Under the pieces are notes generated by a model. It made no database searches, was not told the DNA's origin, and saw only the letters and a list, made by a program, of their open reading frames with translations. A stretch of DNA of 64,000 bases from Candidatus Zixiibacteriota bacterium (lineage in GTDB: Bacteria; Desulfobacterota; Binatia; UBA9968). The position numbers and the translations under genes are program-made. Shown here one piece after another: positions 34,407 through 44,504 of this stretch; the first letter of the stretch is position 1; every line of letters begins with the position of its first letter. The stretch is from positions 1 through 64,000 of the forward strand of contig DATLYW010000025.1 in assembly GCA_035574315.1 (NCBI GenBank), in the 5' to 3' direction.

Positions 34407-35561
34407 TCAGGTGCGCAGGCGAAAGACCGGCGCGTTCCTGGCCGGCTCCGGCCGCGCCGATTCCTGGCGCGCGGCCGGCTGCTCGGCGTCCTCGCCGCCC
34501 TTCAGCCCCGCCAGCTTGATCTTCAGCCTGAGATTGTTGGCGCTGTCGGCGTTGATCAGCGCCTGATCGAGGTCGATCTTGCCCTCCTTGTAGAGCATGA
34601 ACAGCGCCTGATCGAACGTCTGGCACCCCTCCTGGATTCCCTGCTCCATCCCTTCCTTCAGCTGCTCCACCTCTCCGCGCCGGATCAGATCCCGGACCCG
34701 CGGCGTGTCGATCAGGATCTCCATGGCGGCGACCCGTTTGCCGTCGACGGACGGCACGAGGCGCTGGGAAACGATCGCCCGCAGATTCAAGGACAGCTGC
34801 AGGTAGATCTGGGCGTGCCGCTCGGAGGGGAAGAAGTTCAGGATCCGCTCGATCGCCTGGTTGGCGTTGTTCGAGTGCAGCGTGGCCAGGCAGAGATGGC
34901 CGGTTTCCGCGAAGGTGATCGCCGCCTCCATGGTCTCGGTGTCGCGGATCTCGCCGATCAGGATCACGTCGGGCGCCTGGCGCAGCGTGTTGCGCAGCGC
35001 GGCGTGGAAGCTGTGGGTGTCCATCCCCACCTCGCGCTGGGTCACGATCGACTGTTTGTGCCGGTGGACGAACTCGATCGGGTCCTCGATCGTGATGATG
35101 TGGTCGTTCTCGGTCGAGTTGCGATGGTCGATCATCGCGGCGAGCGTGGTCGATTTGCCCGAGCCGGTGGCTCCCACGACCAGCACCAGGCCGCGCTTGG
35201 ACATGACGATGTCGCCCAGGACCGGCGGCAGCCCCAGGTCCGCGAGCGACGCGACCTCGGTCTTGACGCGGCGGATCACCATGCCCGAAGAGCTGCGCTG
35301 GCGGAAAGCGTTCACGCGGAACCGGCTCACCCCCGGGAGCGAGATCGCCAGGTTCATCTCCATCGTCTCGTTGAACTCCTTCAGCTGCCGCTCGTTCATG
35401 ACGCACTTGATGAGAACCTCGATGTCCTGAGGAGTGAAGGGTTTGTCGCCGATCGGACGGATTTTTCCGTCGATGCGGTACATGGGGGGCTTGGCTACCG
35501 TGAGGTAGAGGTCCGACGCGTCGTGATCCACCATGGTTTTGAGCAGATCCTCGATCAACAT
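34407..35561 (-). CDS. PilU-like type IV pilus retraction ATPase (second copy)
   Basis: 384 residues. Walker A GATGSGKSTTLA, IEDPIEFVH, Walker B VILIGEIRD, TGHLCLATLHS. The C-terminus is PilU-like (DLIRRGEVEQLKEGMEQG, GCQTFDQALF) and ends in a proline/alanine-rich tail. It is very similar to the gene just downstream (shared LINADSANNLRLKIKL against LMNADSANNLRLKIKL), showing a tandem duplication. It starts 19 bp after the end of pilT, so the three are likely one transcript. Two PilU copies could form mixed hexamer stacks with PilT; this is inference. Confidence 0.9.
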   Translation of the reverse strand: MLIEDLLKTMVDHDASDLYLTVAKPPMYRIDGKIRPIGDKPFTPQDIEVLIKCVMNERQLKEFNETMEMNLAISLPGVSRFRVNAFRQRSSSGMVIRRVKTEVASLADLGLPPVLGDIVMSKRGLVLVVGATGSGKSTTLAAMIDHRNSTENDHIITIEDPIEFVHRHKQSIVTQREVGMDTHSFHAALRNTLRQAPDVILIGEIRDTETMEAAITFAETGHLCLATLHSNNANQAIERILNFFPSERHAQIYLQLSLNLRAIVSQRLVPSVDGKRVAAMEILIDTPRVRDLIRRGEVEQLKEGMEQGIQEGCQTFDQALFMLYKEGKIDLDQALINADSANNLRLKIKLAGLKGGEDAEQPAARQESARPEPARNAPVFRLRT

Positions 35562-35580
35562 GGCAGCCTCCGCGAAGAGG

Positions 35581-36651
35581 CTAGAGCCGGCCCCCCACCA
35601 CGCCCCCCGCGGCGGACGCGAACAGGTTGGGGTTGGAGCTCCGGGATTGCGCCTCTTCCTTGGTCACCACGCCTTTGGCAACCAGCGCCTGCAGCGCCAT
35701 GTCCATCGTCTGCATGCCGTCCTTCTGGCTGACCTGCATGGTTCCGGGAATCTGATGGATCTTCCCCTCGCGGATCAGGTTGCGGATAGCGGTGGTCCCG
35801 GTCATGATCTCGAGCGCCGCCACCCGACCGCCGGACTTTTTCTTGAGCAGCGTCTGGGTGATCACCGCCTCGATCGACTCGGCGAACTGCGCCCGGATCT
35901 GGGCCTGCTGCGCCGGCGGAAAGACGTCGATGACGCGGTCGACCGTCTTGGGAGCGCTCGAGGTGTGCAGAGTGCCGAAGACGATGTGGCCGGTCTCCGC
36001 CGCGGTGAGCGCGAGCTGGATGGTCTCGAGGTCGCGCATCTCGCCCACCAGGATCACGTCGGGGTCCTCGCGCAGGGCCGCGCGCAGCGCGTTGGCGAAC
36101 GAATGCGTGTGCGGCCCCAGCTCGCGCTGGTTGACTAGGCACTTCTTCGACTGGTGCACGAACTCGATCGGGTCCTCGATGGTGAGGATGTGGCCTTCGA
36201 AGGTGTTGTTGAGATAGTCGATCATCGCCGCCAGCGTCGTCGATTTGCCGGATCCCGTCGGCCCGGTCACCAGGATCAGCCCCTTTTCCTTGTCGCAGAG
36301 CTGCTTCAGCACGGGCGGCATGCCCAGCTCCTCGAGCGTGAGGATCTTGGTCGGAATCGTCCGGAAGACGGCGGCCTCGCCCTTGCGCTGCATGAACACG
36401 TTGACGCGGAAGCGCGCGACCGACCCCAGCTCGAAGGAGAAGTCGCACTCATGCGTCTCCTCGAACGTCTTGCGCTGGGCGTCGTTCATGATGTCGTAGA
36501 TGAGGTCGTGGACCTGCTCCTTGGTAAGCGGCGGATGGTCGAGCTTCTTCAAGTCGCCGCGTACGCGGAGAAGCGGCGGCTCTCCCGAGCTGATATGGCA
36601 ATCGGAAGCGTCCTGCTCGACGCCGAACGCCAGAAGTTGCATGATGTCCAT
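35581..36651 (-). CDS. pilT: Twitching motility ATPase PilT
   Basis: 356 residues, close to the usual PilT length. Walker A GPTGSGKSTTLA, IEDPIEFVH, Walker B VILVGEMRD, His box TGHIVFGTLHT. The retraction-specific AIRNLIREGK motif is present, followed by QKDGMQTMDMAL, which marks it as PilT proper, in contrast to the two PilU-like genes downstream. It powers pilus depolymerisation, twitching and surface sensing. First gene of the minus-strand array, with a promoter-like sequence 27 bp upstream. Confidence 0.94.
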   Translation of the reverse strand: MDIMQLLAFGVEQDASDCHISSGEPPLLRVRGDLKKLDHPPLTKEQVHDLIYDIMNDAQRKTFEETHECDFSFELGSVARFRVNVFMQRKGEAAVFRTIPTKILTLEELGMPPVLKQLCDKEKGLILVTGPTGSGKSTTLAAMIDYLNNTFEGHILTIEDPIEFVHQSKKCLVNQRELGPHTHSFANALRAALREDPDVILVGEMRDLETIQLALTAAETGHIVFGTLHTSSAPKTVDRVIDVFPPAQQAQIRAQFAESIEAVITQTLLKKKSGGRVAALEIMTGTTAIRNLIREGKIHQIPGTMQVSQKDGMQTMDMALQALVAKGVVTKEEAQSRSSNPNLFASAAGGVVGGRL

Positions 36652-36677
36652 GAAGACGCTCCTAGTCGGTTTCGGTC

Positions 36678-36707
36678 ATTTTATTACGCCCGCGAGAACC
36701 CAGTAAA
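36678..36707 (-). promoter_or_regulatory. Sigma-70-like promoter of the pilT array
   Basis: On the minus strand TTTACT (36707-36702), an 18-bp spacer and TAAAAT (36683-36678) lie just before pilT. The -10 matches the consensus at five of six positions. Confidence 0.45.
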
Positions 36708-37094
36708 GCCGGTTTAACGGCCCCTGTAACGTTGCGGGGGCTTCATTTTTGCGCAGACACCACCCGGCATGGGCCGAGACCGGCGAGCGCGGGCACGGGA
36801 ACGTGAAGCTTCGGCTCTGCCCCGGGCGCCGGATAGCCCGCTCGCGGGGAGGATGGGCCGGCGGCCTGCGAGGCAACGGCCCATTGGCCGCGCTCGGCAG
36901 GAGCCGGCCCGGGCAACGATGGCCTGTCTGCGCACCACCGAATTCACCAAAGCCTCCGCGAGCAAGAAGGATACCAGCCTCGTGACCGCCGCTGCTTCGC
37001 TTCTCGCGCCGCCCGGCCAATGTCCCAGGCTCTCGTTGCTTTTTCACAAAAAACCCGCTACTTATACGGCTCTTTCAGCGGCTTCGAGGGCCTC
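36708..37094. other. Intergenic region between pilT and the SDR gene
   Basis: About 390 bp with no supported gene. The overlapping frames here are arginine/proline-rich and unlike any protein. A weak promoter-like pair (TTGCTT at 37036, 17-bp spacer, TACTTA) faces the SDR gene. No repeat or hairpin stands out. Confidence 0.4.
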
Positions 37095-37868
37095 ATGGTA
37101 CGCGGCAAGGTAGCTCTGGTGACGGGCGGCGGGAGCGGGATCGGGAAGGCGATCGGGATCAATTTGGCCAAAAACGGAGCGTTTGTGGCCATCGCTGGAC
37201 GAAACTTGAACCGTCTGGAGTCGGCGGTCGCCGAGGTCTCCGGGAGTGGCGGCCGGGCGATGGCCGTCCCGATGGATATCCGGCAAAGGAGCGAGGTCGA
37301 GCGCGGCGTTGCCGCCGTGGCCGAGCGCTGGGGCGCCGTTCACATTCTCGTCAACAACGCGGGGGTCTCCGGGATGACGCTCATGAGCGATCCGGACGAG
37401 ACCCGCTGGGCCGACATCGTCGACACCAACCTCACCGGGACCTACCGGGTCACCAAGGCGGTCTTGAGGCACATGCCGGACCACGCCGGAGGACGGATCA
37501 TCAACATCTCCTCGGTCCTGGGAAAATTCGGCGTTGCGGGCTATGCGGCCTACTGCGCGACCAAGCACGGCCTGATCGGCTTCACGCGCGCGCTCGCCCT
37601 GGAGCTGGTCGGCCGCGGCATCACGGTCAACGCCATCTGTCCCGGCTGGGTCGAAACCGAAATGGCCGCCCGGGGGATCGCGGACACCGCCGCGTATCTC
37701 GGCACCACCCCGGAGGAGTTCAAGAAACAGGCGATCGCGGCCGTGCCCATCAGGCGCTTCCTCGATGCCGGCGAGGTCGCGGAGATCGTTGTCTACGTTG
37801 CTTCCGACCTCGCTCGCGGCATCACCGGGCAGGCAATCAACGTCTGCGGCGGCCAGACCATGATCTGA
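37095..37868 (+). CDS. Short-chain dehydrogenase/reductase (3-oxoacyl-ACP reductase-like)
   Basis: 257 residues from the ATG at 37095. Classical SDR: dinucleotide-binding TGGGSGIG at residues 11-18, NNAG in ILVNNAGVSG, catalytic Ser in NISSVLG, the YxxxK pair in YCATKHG and the PG motif in NAICPGWVETEM. No acidic residue marking strict NAD preference was confirmed. It reduces or oxidises a carbonyl or hydroxyl, probably on an acyl-CoA, acyl-ACP or alicyclic substrate. A position 400 bp upstream of a UbiD-family decarboxylase fits aromatic or acyl-CoA metabolism, but the substrate cannot be assigned. Confidence 0.88.
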   Translation: MVRGKVALVTGGGSGIGKAIGINLAKNGAFVAIAGRNLNRLESAVAEVSGSGGRAMAVPMDIRQRSEVERGVAAVAERWGAVHILVNNAGVSGMTLMSDPDETRWADIVDTNLTGTYRVTKAVLRHMPDHAGGRIINISSVLGKFGVAGYAAYCATKHGLIGFTRALALELVGRGITVNAICPGWVETEMAARGIADTAAYLGTTPEEFKKQAIAAVPIRRFLDAGEVAEIVVYVASDLARGITGQAINVCGGQTMI

Positions 37869-38263
37869 CCGCCGCGCCGGCCGCGTCTCGAGTGGTCTCC
37901 GGTTCCACCGAGCCCCTTGCACTCGCCCGGCTCTTCATCTAGTTACTAGGGAGTTCATCGGCGGGCAGAGCCCAGGGAGGGCCGGAAGTAACGGTTGCCG
38001 GCCTTCAGGTTTCCGGTCAGTCAGCAGCGAGCCGTGAGCAGCTTTCAAGTTGATTGCGGATTGCGAATGGCGAGATCTCGCGCATCTCGCCGCCCGGCAT
38101 CCCGAGTCCGGAGCCCGGAAGCTTGCGTCTGCGCGGCGCTCCGTACGACGGCGGCCTGAACGGAGCGAAGCGGTTGAACGGCTCGAACCGCCTGAACGGC
38201 AGCGAAGCGACTATAACCTGAACTTTTCACTCGCCGCGAAGCGGCACGCTCGAGAGGAGACTT
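37869..38263. other. Intergenic region before ubiD
   Basis: About 395 bp without a supported gene. The right half holds a dispersed repeat copy (38130-38225), followed by the UbiD ribosome site. A small palindrome (ctagttactag) lies near 37939. The frame that stays open through this part translates the repeat into Arg/Glu-rich filler and is not a gene. Confidence 0.45.
38130..38225. repeat. Dispersed GAACGGAGCGAAGCGG repeat, copy A
   Basis: A stretch with GGCGCTCCGTACGACGGC, then CTGAACGGAGCGAAGCGG and several GAACGG/GAACCG phrases. It aligns with the copy at 40061-40126 over about 65 bp and with the copy at 51808-51867. A related CCCGAGTCC phrase precedes this copy and the 40061 copy. Non-coding, located between genes. 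Confidence 0.6.
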
Positions 38264-39640
38264 ATGCCAAAAGACCTTCACACTTTCATCGCGCAGGAAG
38301 AAAGGAACCGCCCCGGCTCGGTGATCCGGGAAAAGAACCGTATCGACTGCAACCAGTACGAGACCATCGCCTACCTCAAGCACCTCGACCTGCGCAACGA
38401 GGCCAAGATGGTGCTGTTCGAGAACGTCCCGGCGCTCAACGGCGAGCCTTCCCGGTTTCCCCTGTTCTACAACCCCTGGGTGACGCGCCAGTTCGTCGCC
38501 GATTCGCTCGACATGGGAGACCTCAAATCGCCGATGGACCTCAGCCTGGAGGTCGCCCGGCGCGAGCTCAAGCGGGGCAGCGTCGAGGTCATCGCTCCGG
38601 AAAAAGCGCCGGTGAAAGAGACCGTGCTGCGGGGGGACAAAGCCGATCTGCGGGTGCTGCCGATTCCGATGCACCAGAAGGATGACGTCGGCCCCTATCT
38701 CACCATGGCCTGCGCGATGAAGGGCTTCAACGCGGATTTCTACGACATCACTTTCACCAAGAACCGCTACTACGAGCCGCGGCGCATGAGCTTTTCGGCC
38801 CACAAGCACCACCACCTCGAGGCCATCGCCACGGAATACGAGGAGCACAACGAGCGGGCGCCGGTGATCGTGATTCTGGGCCACCATCCGGCCTTCTTTC
38901 TCTCGACCTGCTGCATGACGCCTTACGGCAACGACGATTACCTCACCGCGTCGGCCTTTCTCGGCGAACCGCTGCGCCTTACGCCCTCGACGACATGGGG
39001 CGAGAAGTTTCTCGTCCCCGCCGACGCCGAGGTGATCATCGAGGGCGAGATCCCGCCGGGGGTTCGCGACAGCCAGAATCCCTTCGGCGAGATCCTCGGG
39101 TACTATCAGGTCGAGATGAAGGTCCCGGTCATCGAGGTGACGGCGATCACGGCCCGCAAGGACGCCATCGTCGAGGATTTCTGGCCGGGCCACATGGACC
39201 ACTGGAACCTCGGCAGCATCCCCAAGGAAGGCAGCGTCTATAACGTGATCAGGAAGAACATTCCGGGCGTCCGGGCGGTCCATCTGCCGCCGTCCGGAGC
39301 GGGCCGTTGCATCTGCTACATCTCGATCAAGAAGGAGTTCGAGAACGAGCCCAACAAGGCGGGCATGCAGGCGTTCGTGGAGATGCCCAACCTCAAGCTG
39401 GCGGTGATCGTCGACGACGACGTCGACGTCTTCAACGAGCGTGAGGTGATGTGGGCGGTGGCGACCCGGGTCCACTGGGACAAGGACATCGAGATCATCC
39501 GCGAGGTGCAGAGCTTCCGCGGATGGCTCGGCGACGCGGTGGCCATCATCGACGCCACGGTGCCGCTCTCGGGAGGGTATCCCAAGCGCAACGAGGTGCA
39601 TCCCGAGGCCTTCGCCCGCGTGGCGAAATTCTTCAAGTGA
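38264..39640 (+). CDS. UbiD-family (prenylated-FMN dependent) decarboxylase
   Basis: 458 residues, the normal UbiD-family size. The signature EGEIPPGVRDSQNPFGEILGY region and a distal DDDVD block, which carry the acidic and arginine residues around the prenyl-FMN, are present. FLSTCCMTPYGNDDY is also family-like. Members reversibly decarboxylate or carboxylate aromatic and alpha,beta-unsaturated acids. The substrate is unknown; nearby BcrC/HgdB-like and SDR genes fit anaerobic aromatic metabolism rather than only ubiquinone synthesis. No ubiX gene for cofactor supply is in the window. A GAGGAG ribosome site precedes the ATG. The probable selenoprotein gene starts 17 bp after its stop, suggesting co-transcription. 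Confidence 0.9.
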   Translation: MPKDLHTFIAQEERNRPGSVIREKNRIDCNQYETIAYLKHLDLRNEAKMVLFENVPALNGEPSRFPLFYNPWVTRQFVADSLDMGDLKSPMDLSLEVARRELKRGSVEVIAPEKAPVKETVLRGDKADLRVLPIPMHQKDDVGPYLTMACAMKGFNADFYDITFTKNRYYEPRRMSFSAHKHHHLEAIATEYEEHNERAPVIVILGHHPAFFLSTCCMTPYGNDDYLTASAFLGEPLRLTPSTTWGEKFLVPADAEVIIEGEIPPGVRDSQNPFGEILGYYQVEMKVPVIEVTAITARKDAIVEDFWPGHMDHWNLGSIPKEGSVYNVIRKNIPGVRAVHLPPSGAGRCICYISIKKEFENEPNKAGMQAFVEMPNLKLAVIVDDDVDVFNEREVMWAVATRVHWDKDIEIIREVQSFRGWLGDAVAIIDATVPLSGGYPKRNEVHPEAFARVAKFFK

Positions 39641-39657
39641 GGAGGCGAGGAGCAGGT

Positions 39658-40005
39658 ATGGCCGGCAAGCTCAGGTTCATCTACAAGGCGACGTGAACGA
39701 CGTGCCGCAAAGCAAGAAGTTTCTTGCAAGCCAGAAAGGTCGATTTCGAGGAGAGGGAATACGGCAGGAACCCGCTGACCGAGCGGGAGCTGCGCGAGAT
39801 CATCGGCGACGGGCCCATCGAGGAGTTCTTGAACCCGCGGACGCCGCTCTACCGCGAAAAGAACATGAAGCAGAAGCCGCCTTCCAGGGAGGAAGCGATC
39901 CGGCTGATGCTCAAGGACCAGAACCTGCTCAAGCGGCCCGTGATCATCAAAGGCAAGACCCGGCTGACGGGATTCAACGAGGCGGCGCTGAAAGAGATCC
40001 TCTAG
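39658..40005 (+). CDS. Probable selenoprotein of the ArsC/Spx thioredoxin-fold family (in-frame TGA = Sec13)
   Basis: Reading from the ATG at 39658, with AGGAG 6 bp upstream, gives MAGKLRFIYKAT, then TGA at 39694-39696, then in the same frame TTCRKARSFLQARKVDFEER and onward to the stop at 40003. The total is 115 residues if TGA is selenocysteine, the usual ArsC/Spx length. The TGA falls exactly where the redox-active Cys of the CxxC motif sits, giving U-T-T-C-R-K-A. The C-terminus has the typical LLKRPVIIKGKTRLTGF block with the cis-proline region. A hairpin with GU in the loop follows at bacterial SECIS distance. Expected role: a thiol/selenol redox protein, possibly an arsenate-reductase-like or Grx-like enzyme. 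A pseudogene or a non-Sec truncated start downstream is the alternative. No sel genes are in the window. Confidence 0.8.
39712..39727 (+). promoter_or_regulatory. Candidate bacterial SECIS hairpin
   Basis: GCAAGA pairs perfectly with TCTTGC around the loop AGTT. The loop G is 23 nt after the last base of the TGA, within the 16-37 nt window known for bacterial SECIS elements, and the loop carries the expected GU. An A-rich internal loop and a weak two-pair lower stem (GC with GC) follow. This is the element that would recruit SelB to decode the TGA. Confidence 0.65.
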
Positions 40006-40060
40006 GGCGGGCTTCCGTTCGTCGCGGTCCCCCAGGTCCCGAGTCACGGGTCCGGTTGCG

Positions 40061-40126
40061 TCTTCTGCGGCGCTCCGCACGGCAGCGGCTCGAACGGAGC
40101 GAAGCGATCCAACGGCCTGAACCCAC
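40061..40126. repeat. Dispersed GAACGGAGCGAAGCG repeat, copy B
   Basis: Contains CTGCGGCGCTCCGCACGGCA and CTCGAACGGAGCGAAGCG, aligning with the copy at 38130-38225 over about 65 bp. It runs directly into the TTGAACNN tandem array. Confidence 0.6.
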
Positions 40127-40190
40127 TTGAACCCTTGAACCCCTGAACTTTTGAACTCTTGAACCCTTGAACTTTTGAACCCTTGAACTC
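40127..40190. repeat. Eight-unit tandem repeat of TTGAACNN
   Basis: Exactly eight 8-bp units: TTGAAC (one unit starts CTGAAC) followed by CC, TT or TC. It seems to have grown from the GAAC phrases at the end of the dispersed repeat. An 8-bp period does not fit a reading frame, and no gene covers it. Confidence 0.85.
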
Positions 40191-40241
40191 GACACGAGCC
40201 ATGACGCGATGTCTACGCAGTTACGAGCTCCCGGATAGAAT

Positions 40242-41114
40242 ATGGAAAAAGACACTCTGCCGGGCCTGACCCTGTTCGGCCGGGGCAAGGTCAGGGACAT
40301 CTACGACTTCGGCGACCGCTTGCTCCTGGTCGCCACGGACCGGATTTCGGCCTTCGACGTCGTTCTGCCGACGGAGATCCCCGACAAGGGCCGGGTGCTC
40401 ACCGCCCTCTCGGCCTACTGGTTCGGCGTGATGCAGGACATCGTTCCGCACCACATGATCAGCATCCGTCCCGACGACTTCCCTCCGGCCTGCCGCCCGC
40501 ACCGGGAGTGGCTGGACGGGCGCGCGATGCTGGTGCGGAAGGCGAAGCCGGTGCCCGTCGAATGCATCATCCGCGGCTATCTGGCCGGCTCCGGCTGGAA
40601 AGAATACCGCGAGACCGGGAGAGTCTGCGGCGTCGAGCTTCCGCCGGGGCTGCCGGAGGCCGCTCGCCTGGAAGAGCCGATCTTCACGCCTTCGACCAAA
40701 GCTCCGGTCGGGGAGCACGACGTCAACATCACCTTCGACCAGATGGCCGAGCGGATCGGAGTCGAGCTCGCGCGAGCGATTCGCGATACGAGCATCGCGA
40801 TCTACCGCCGGGCAAGAGAGATGGCCGAGGCCAGGGGCATCCTCATCGCGGACACCAAGCTCGAGTTCGGCCTCGACGGCGACCGCCTGATCCTGATCGA
40901 CGAGCTGCTGACGCCGGACTCCTCGCGCTTCTGGCCGGCCGAAGGCTACCGGCCCGGGAAAACCCCGGACAGCTTCGACAAGCAGTACGTACGCGACTAT
41001 TTGCTGAGCCTGGGCTGGGACATGAAGCCGCCGGCGCCGGAGCTCCCCCCCGAGGTCGTGAGTAAAACCCGCGAAAAGTACAACGAGGCGCTGCGCCGGC
41101 TGACGGGGGCTTGA
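40242..41114 (+). CDS. purC: Phosphoribosylaminoimidazole-succinocarboxamide synthase
   Basis: 290 residues. PurC joins CAIR and aspartate with ATP in purine synthesis. Signatures: GKVRDIYDFGDRLLLVATDRISAFDV at the start, ECIIRGYLAGSGWKEY, RDTSIAIYRRAREMAEARGILIADTKLEFG, and DELLTPDSSRFWP near the C-terminus. Stand-alone here, with no other pur genes; apt lies 3 kb away on the other strand. It converges with thiC, whose terminator lies between them. Confidence 0.95.
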   Translation: MEKDTLPGLTLFGRGKVRDIYDFGDRLLLVATDRISAFDVVLPTEIPDKGRVLTALSAYWFGVMQDIVPHHMISIRPDDFPPACRPHREWLDGRAMLVRKAKPVPVECIIRGYLAGSGWKEYRETGRVCGVELPPGLPEAARLEEPIFTPSTKAPVGEHDVNITFDQMAERIGVELARAIRDTSIAIYRRAREMAEARGILIADTKLEFGLDGDRLILIDELLTPDSSRFWPAEGYRPGKTPDSFDKQYVRDYLLSLGWDMKPPAPELPPEVVSKTREKYNEALRRLTGA

Positions 41115-41143
41115 GCCGCGGCGCCGCCGGGCGGCCCGACGGC

Positions 41144-41171
41144 AAAAAAAAGGGCGGGCCCGAGCCCGCCC
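41144..41171 (-). terminator. Rho-independent terminator of thiC
   Basis: An 8-bp perfect stem (GGGCGGGC / GCCCGCCC) with a 4-nt loop at 41152-41171 is followed, on the minus strand, by eight T residues (41151-41144). It lies 25 bp after the thiC stop. Confidence 0.85.
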
Positions 41172-41195
41172 CCACGGCCGCGCGACCGGCCGGCC

Positions 41196-43743
<2,548 letters not shown>

Positions 43744-43894
43744 TCACGCTTTTCCAGAGTGAAAATGGAGACCTCGTCATGCGAGGCGCGGCGGAGCCTG
43801 AGCGCTTTTCCGGGCATTCGCCGGGAACTCATCCAACTTACAGGCCCTCTCCGGGGGATGTCAAGAAACGGCCGCGCCGCGGCGGCAGCCGGCT

Positions 43895-44431
43895 CTACTC
43901 GGAGTCGTAGCTGACGATCGAGTAGACGCTGTGAGGCTTGAGCTTCTCCCTTCCCTTCAAGAACGACAGCTCGATGACGAAGGCGCACTCCACCACCGTC
44001 CCGCCGAGCCTGGAAACCAGCTCGGCGGTCGCCGCAGCCGTGCCCCCGGTCGCGATGAGATCGTCCGCGATCACCACGCGGGAGCGCGGGTGAATCGCGT
44101 CCACGTGGATCTCCAACGTGTCCTTGCCGTACTCCAGGTCGTAGCTGGCGCTGTGGGTCTCGTACGGCAGTTTTCCCGGCTTGCGCACGATGCAAAAGCC
44201 CGCCCCCAGCTTGTAGGCCAGAGCCGCCCCGATGATGAACCCCCGTGACTCGATGCCCAGGACCGTATCCACGCCCTGGAACCGGTAGCGTTCGGCTAGG
44301 ATGTCGATGGTCCTGGCGAACAGGGCCCCGTCGCCCAGCAGCGGGGTGATATCCCTGAAGACGATCCCCGGTTTCGGGAAGTCCGGTATGTCTCGAATCG
44401 CCTGCCGGATGCTCTCGGTATCGTGCGCCAT
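43895..44431 (-). CDS. apt: Adenine phosphoribosyltransferase
   Basis: 178 residues from the ATG at 44431. Apt salvages adenine to AMP with PRPP. Hallmarks: [18 protein letters not shown] near the start, [14 protein letters not shown], the KPGKLPYET flexible loop, and the PRPP-binding motif [16 protein letters not shown]. Normal length. Divergent from the ABC ATPase gene (73 bp apart). Stand-alone. Confidence 0.95.
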   Translation of the reverse strand: MAHDTESIRQAIRDIPDFPKPGIVFRDITPLLGDGALFARTIDILAERYRFQGVDTVLGIESRGFIIGAALAYKLGAGFCIVRKPGKLPYETHSASYDLEYGKDTLEIHVDAIHPRSRVVIADDLIATGGTAAATAELVSRLGGTVVECAFVIELSFLKGREKLKPHSVYSIVSYDSE

Positions 44432-44504
44432 GCCGTTCAGGTAGCACAAAAGCTTGCTGCGGACAACATTGCGATGCCCCGCTGCGAGGGTGTAAGACGC
44501 ATCC

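Larger units (their letters stand above)
40006..40241. other. Repeat-filled intergenic region before purC
   Basis: About 235 bp without genes. It consists of a dispersed repeat copy (40061-40126), an 8-bp tandem array (40127-40190) and a short unique stretch containing the purC leader. Confidence 0.6.

Noticed and set aside
37036-37064. Sigma-70 promoter for the SDR gene
   Set aside because: TTGCTT and TACTTA at 17-bp spacing match the consensus weakly; mentioned only within the intergenic note.
38050-38685. Open frame across the dispersed repeat and the start of ubiD
   Set aside because: It translates the repeat into Arg/Glu/Pro filler and then runs out of frame with the UbiD gene.
39724-40005. 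Truncated 93-residue protein starting at a TTG codon
   Set aside because: It would lack the first strand and the redox motif of the ArsC/Spx fold. The frame continues upstream through TTCRKARSF to the TGA and beyond to an ATG with a ribosome site, so selenocysteine read-through explains it better.
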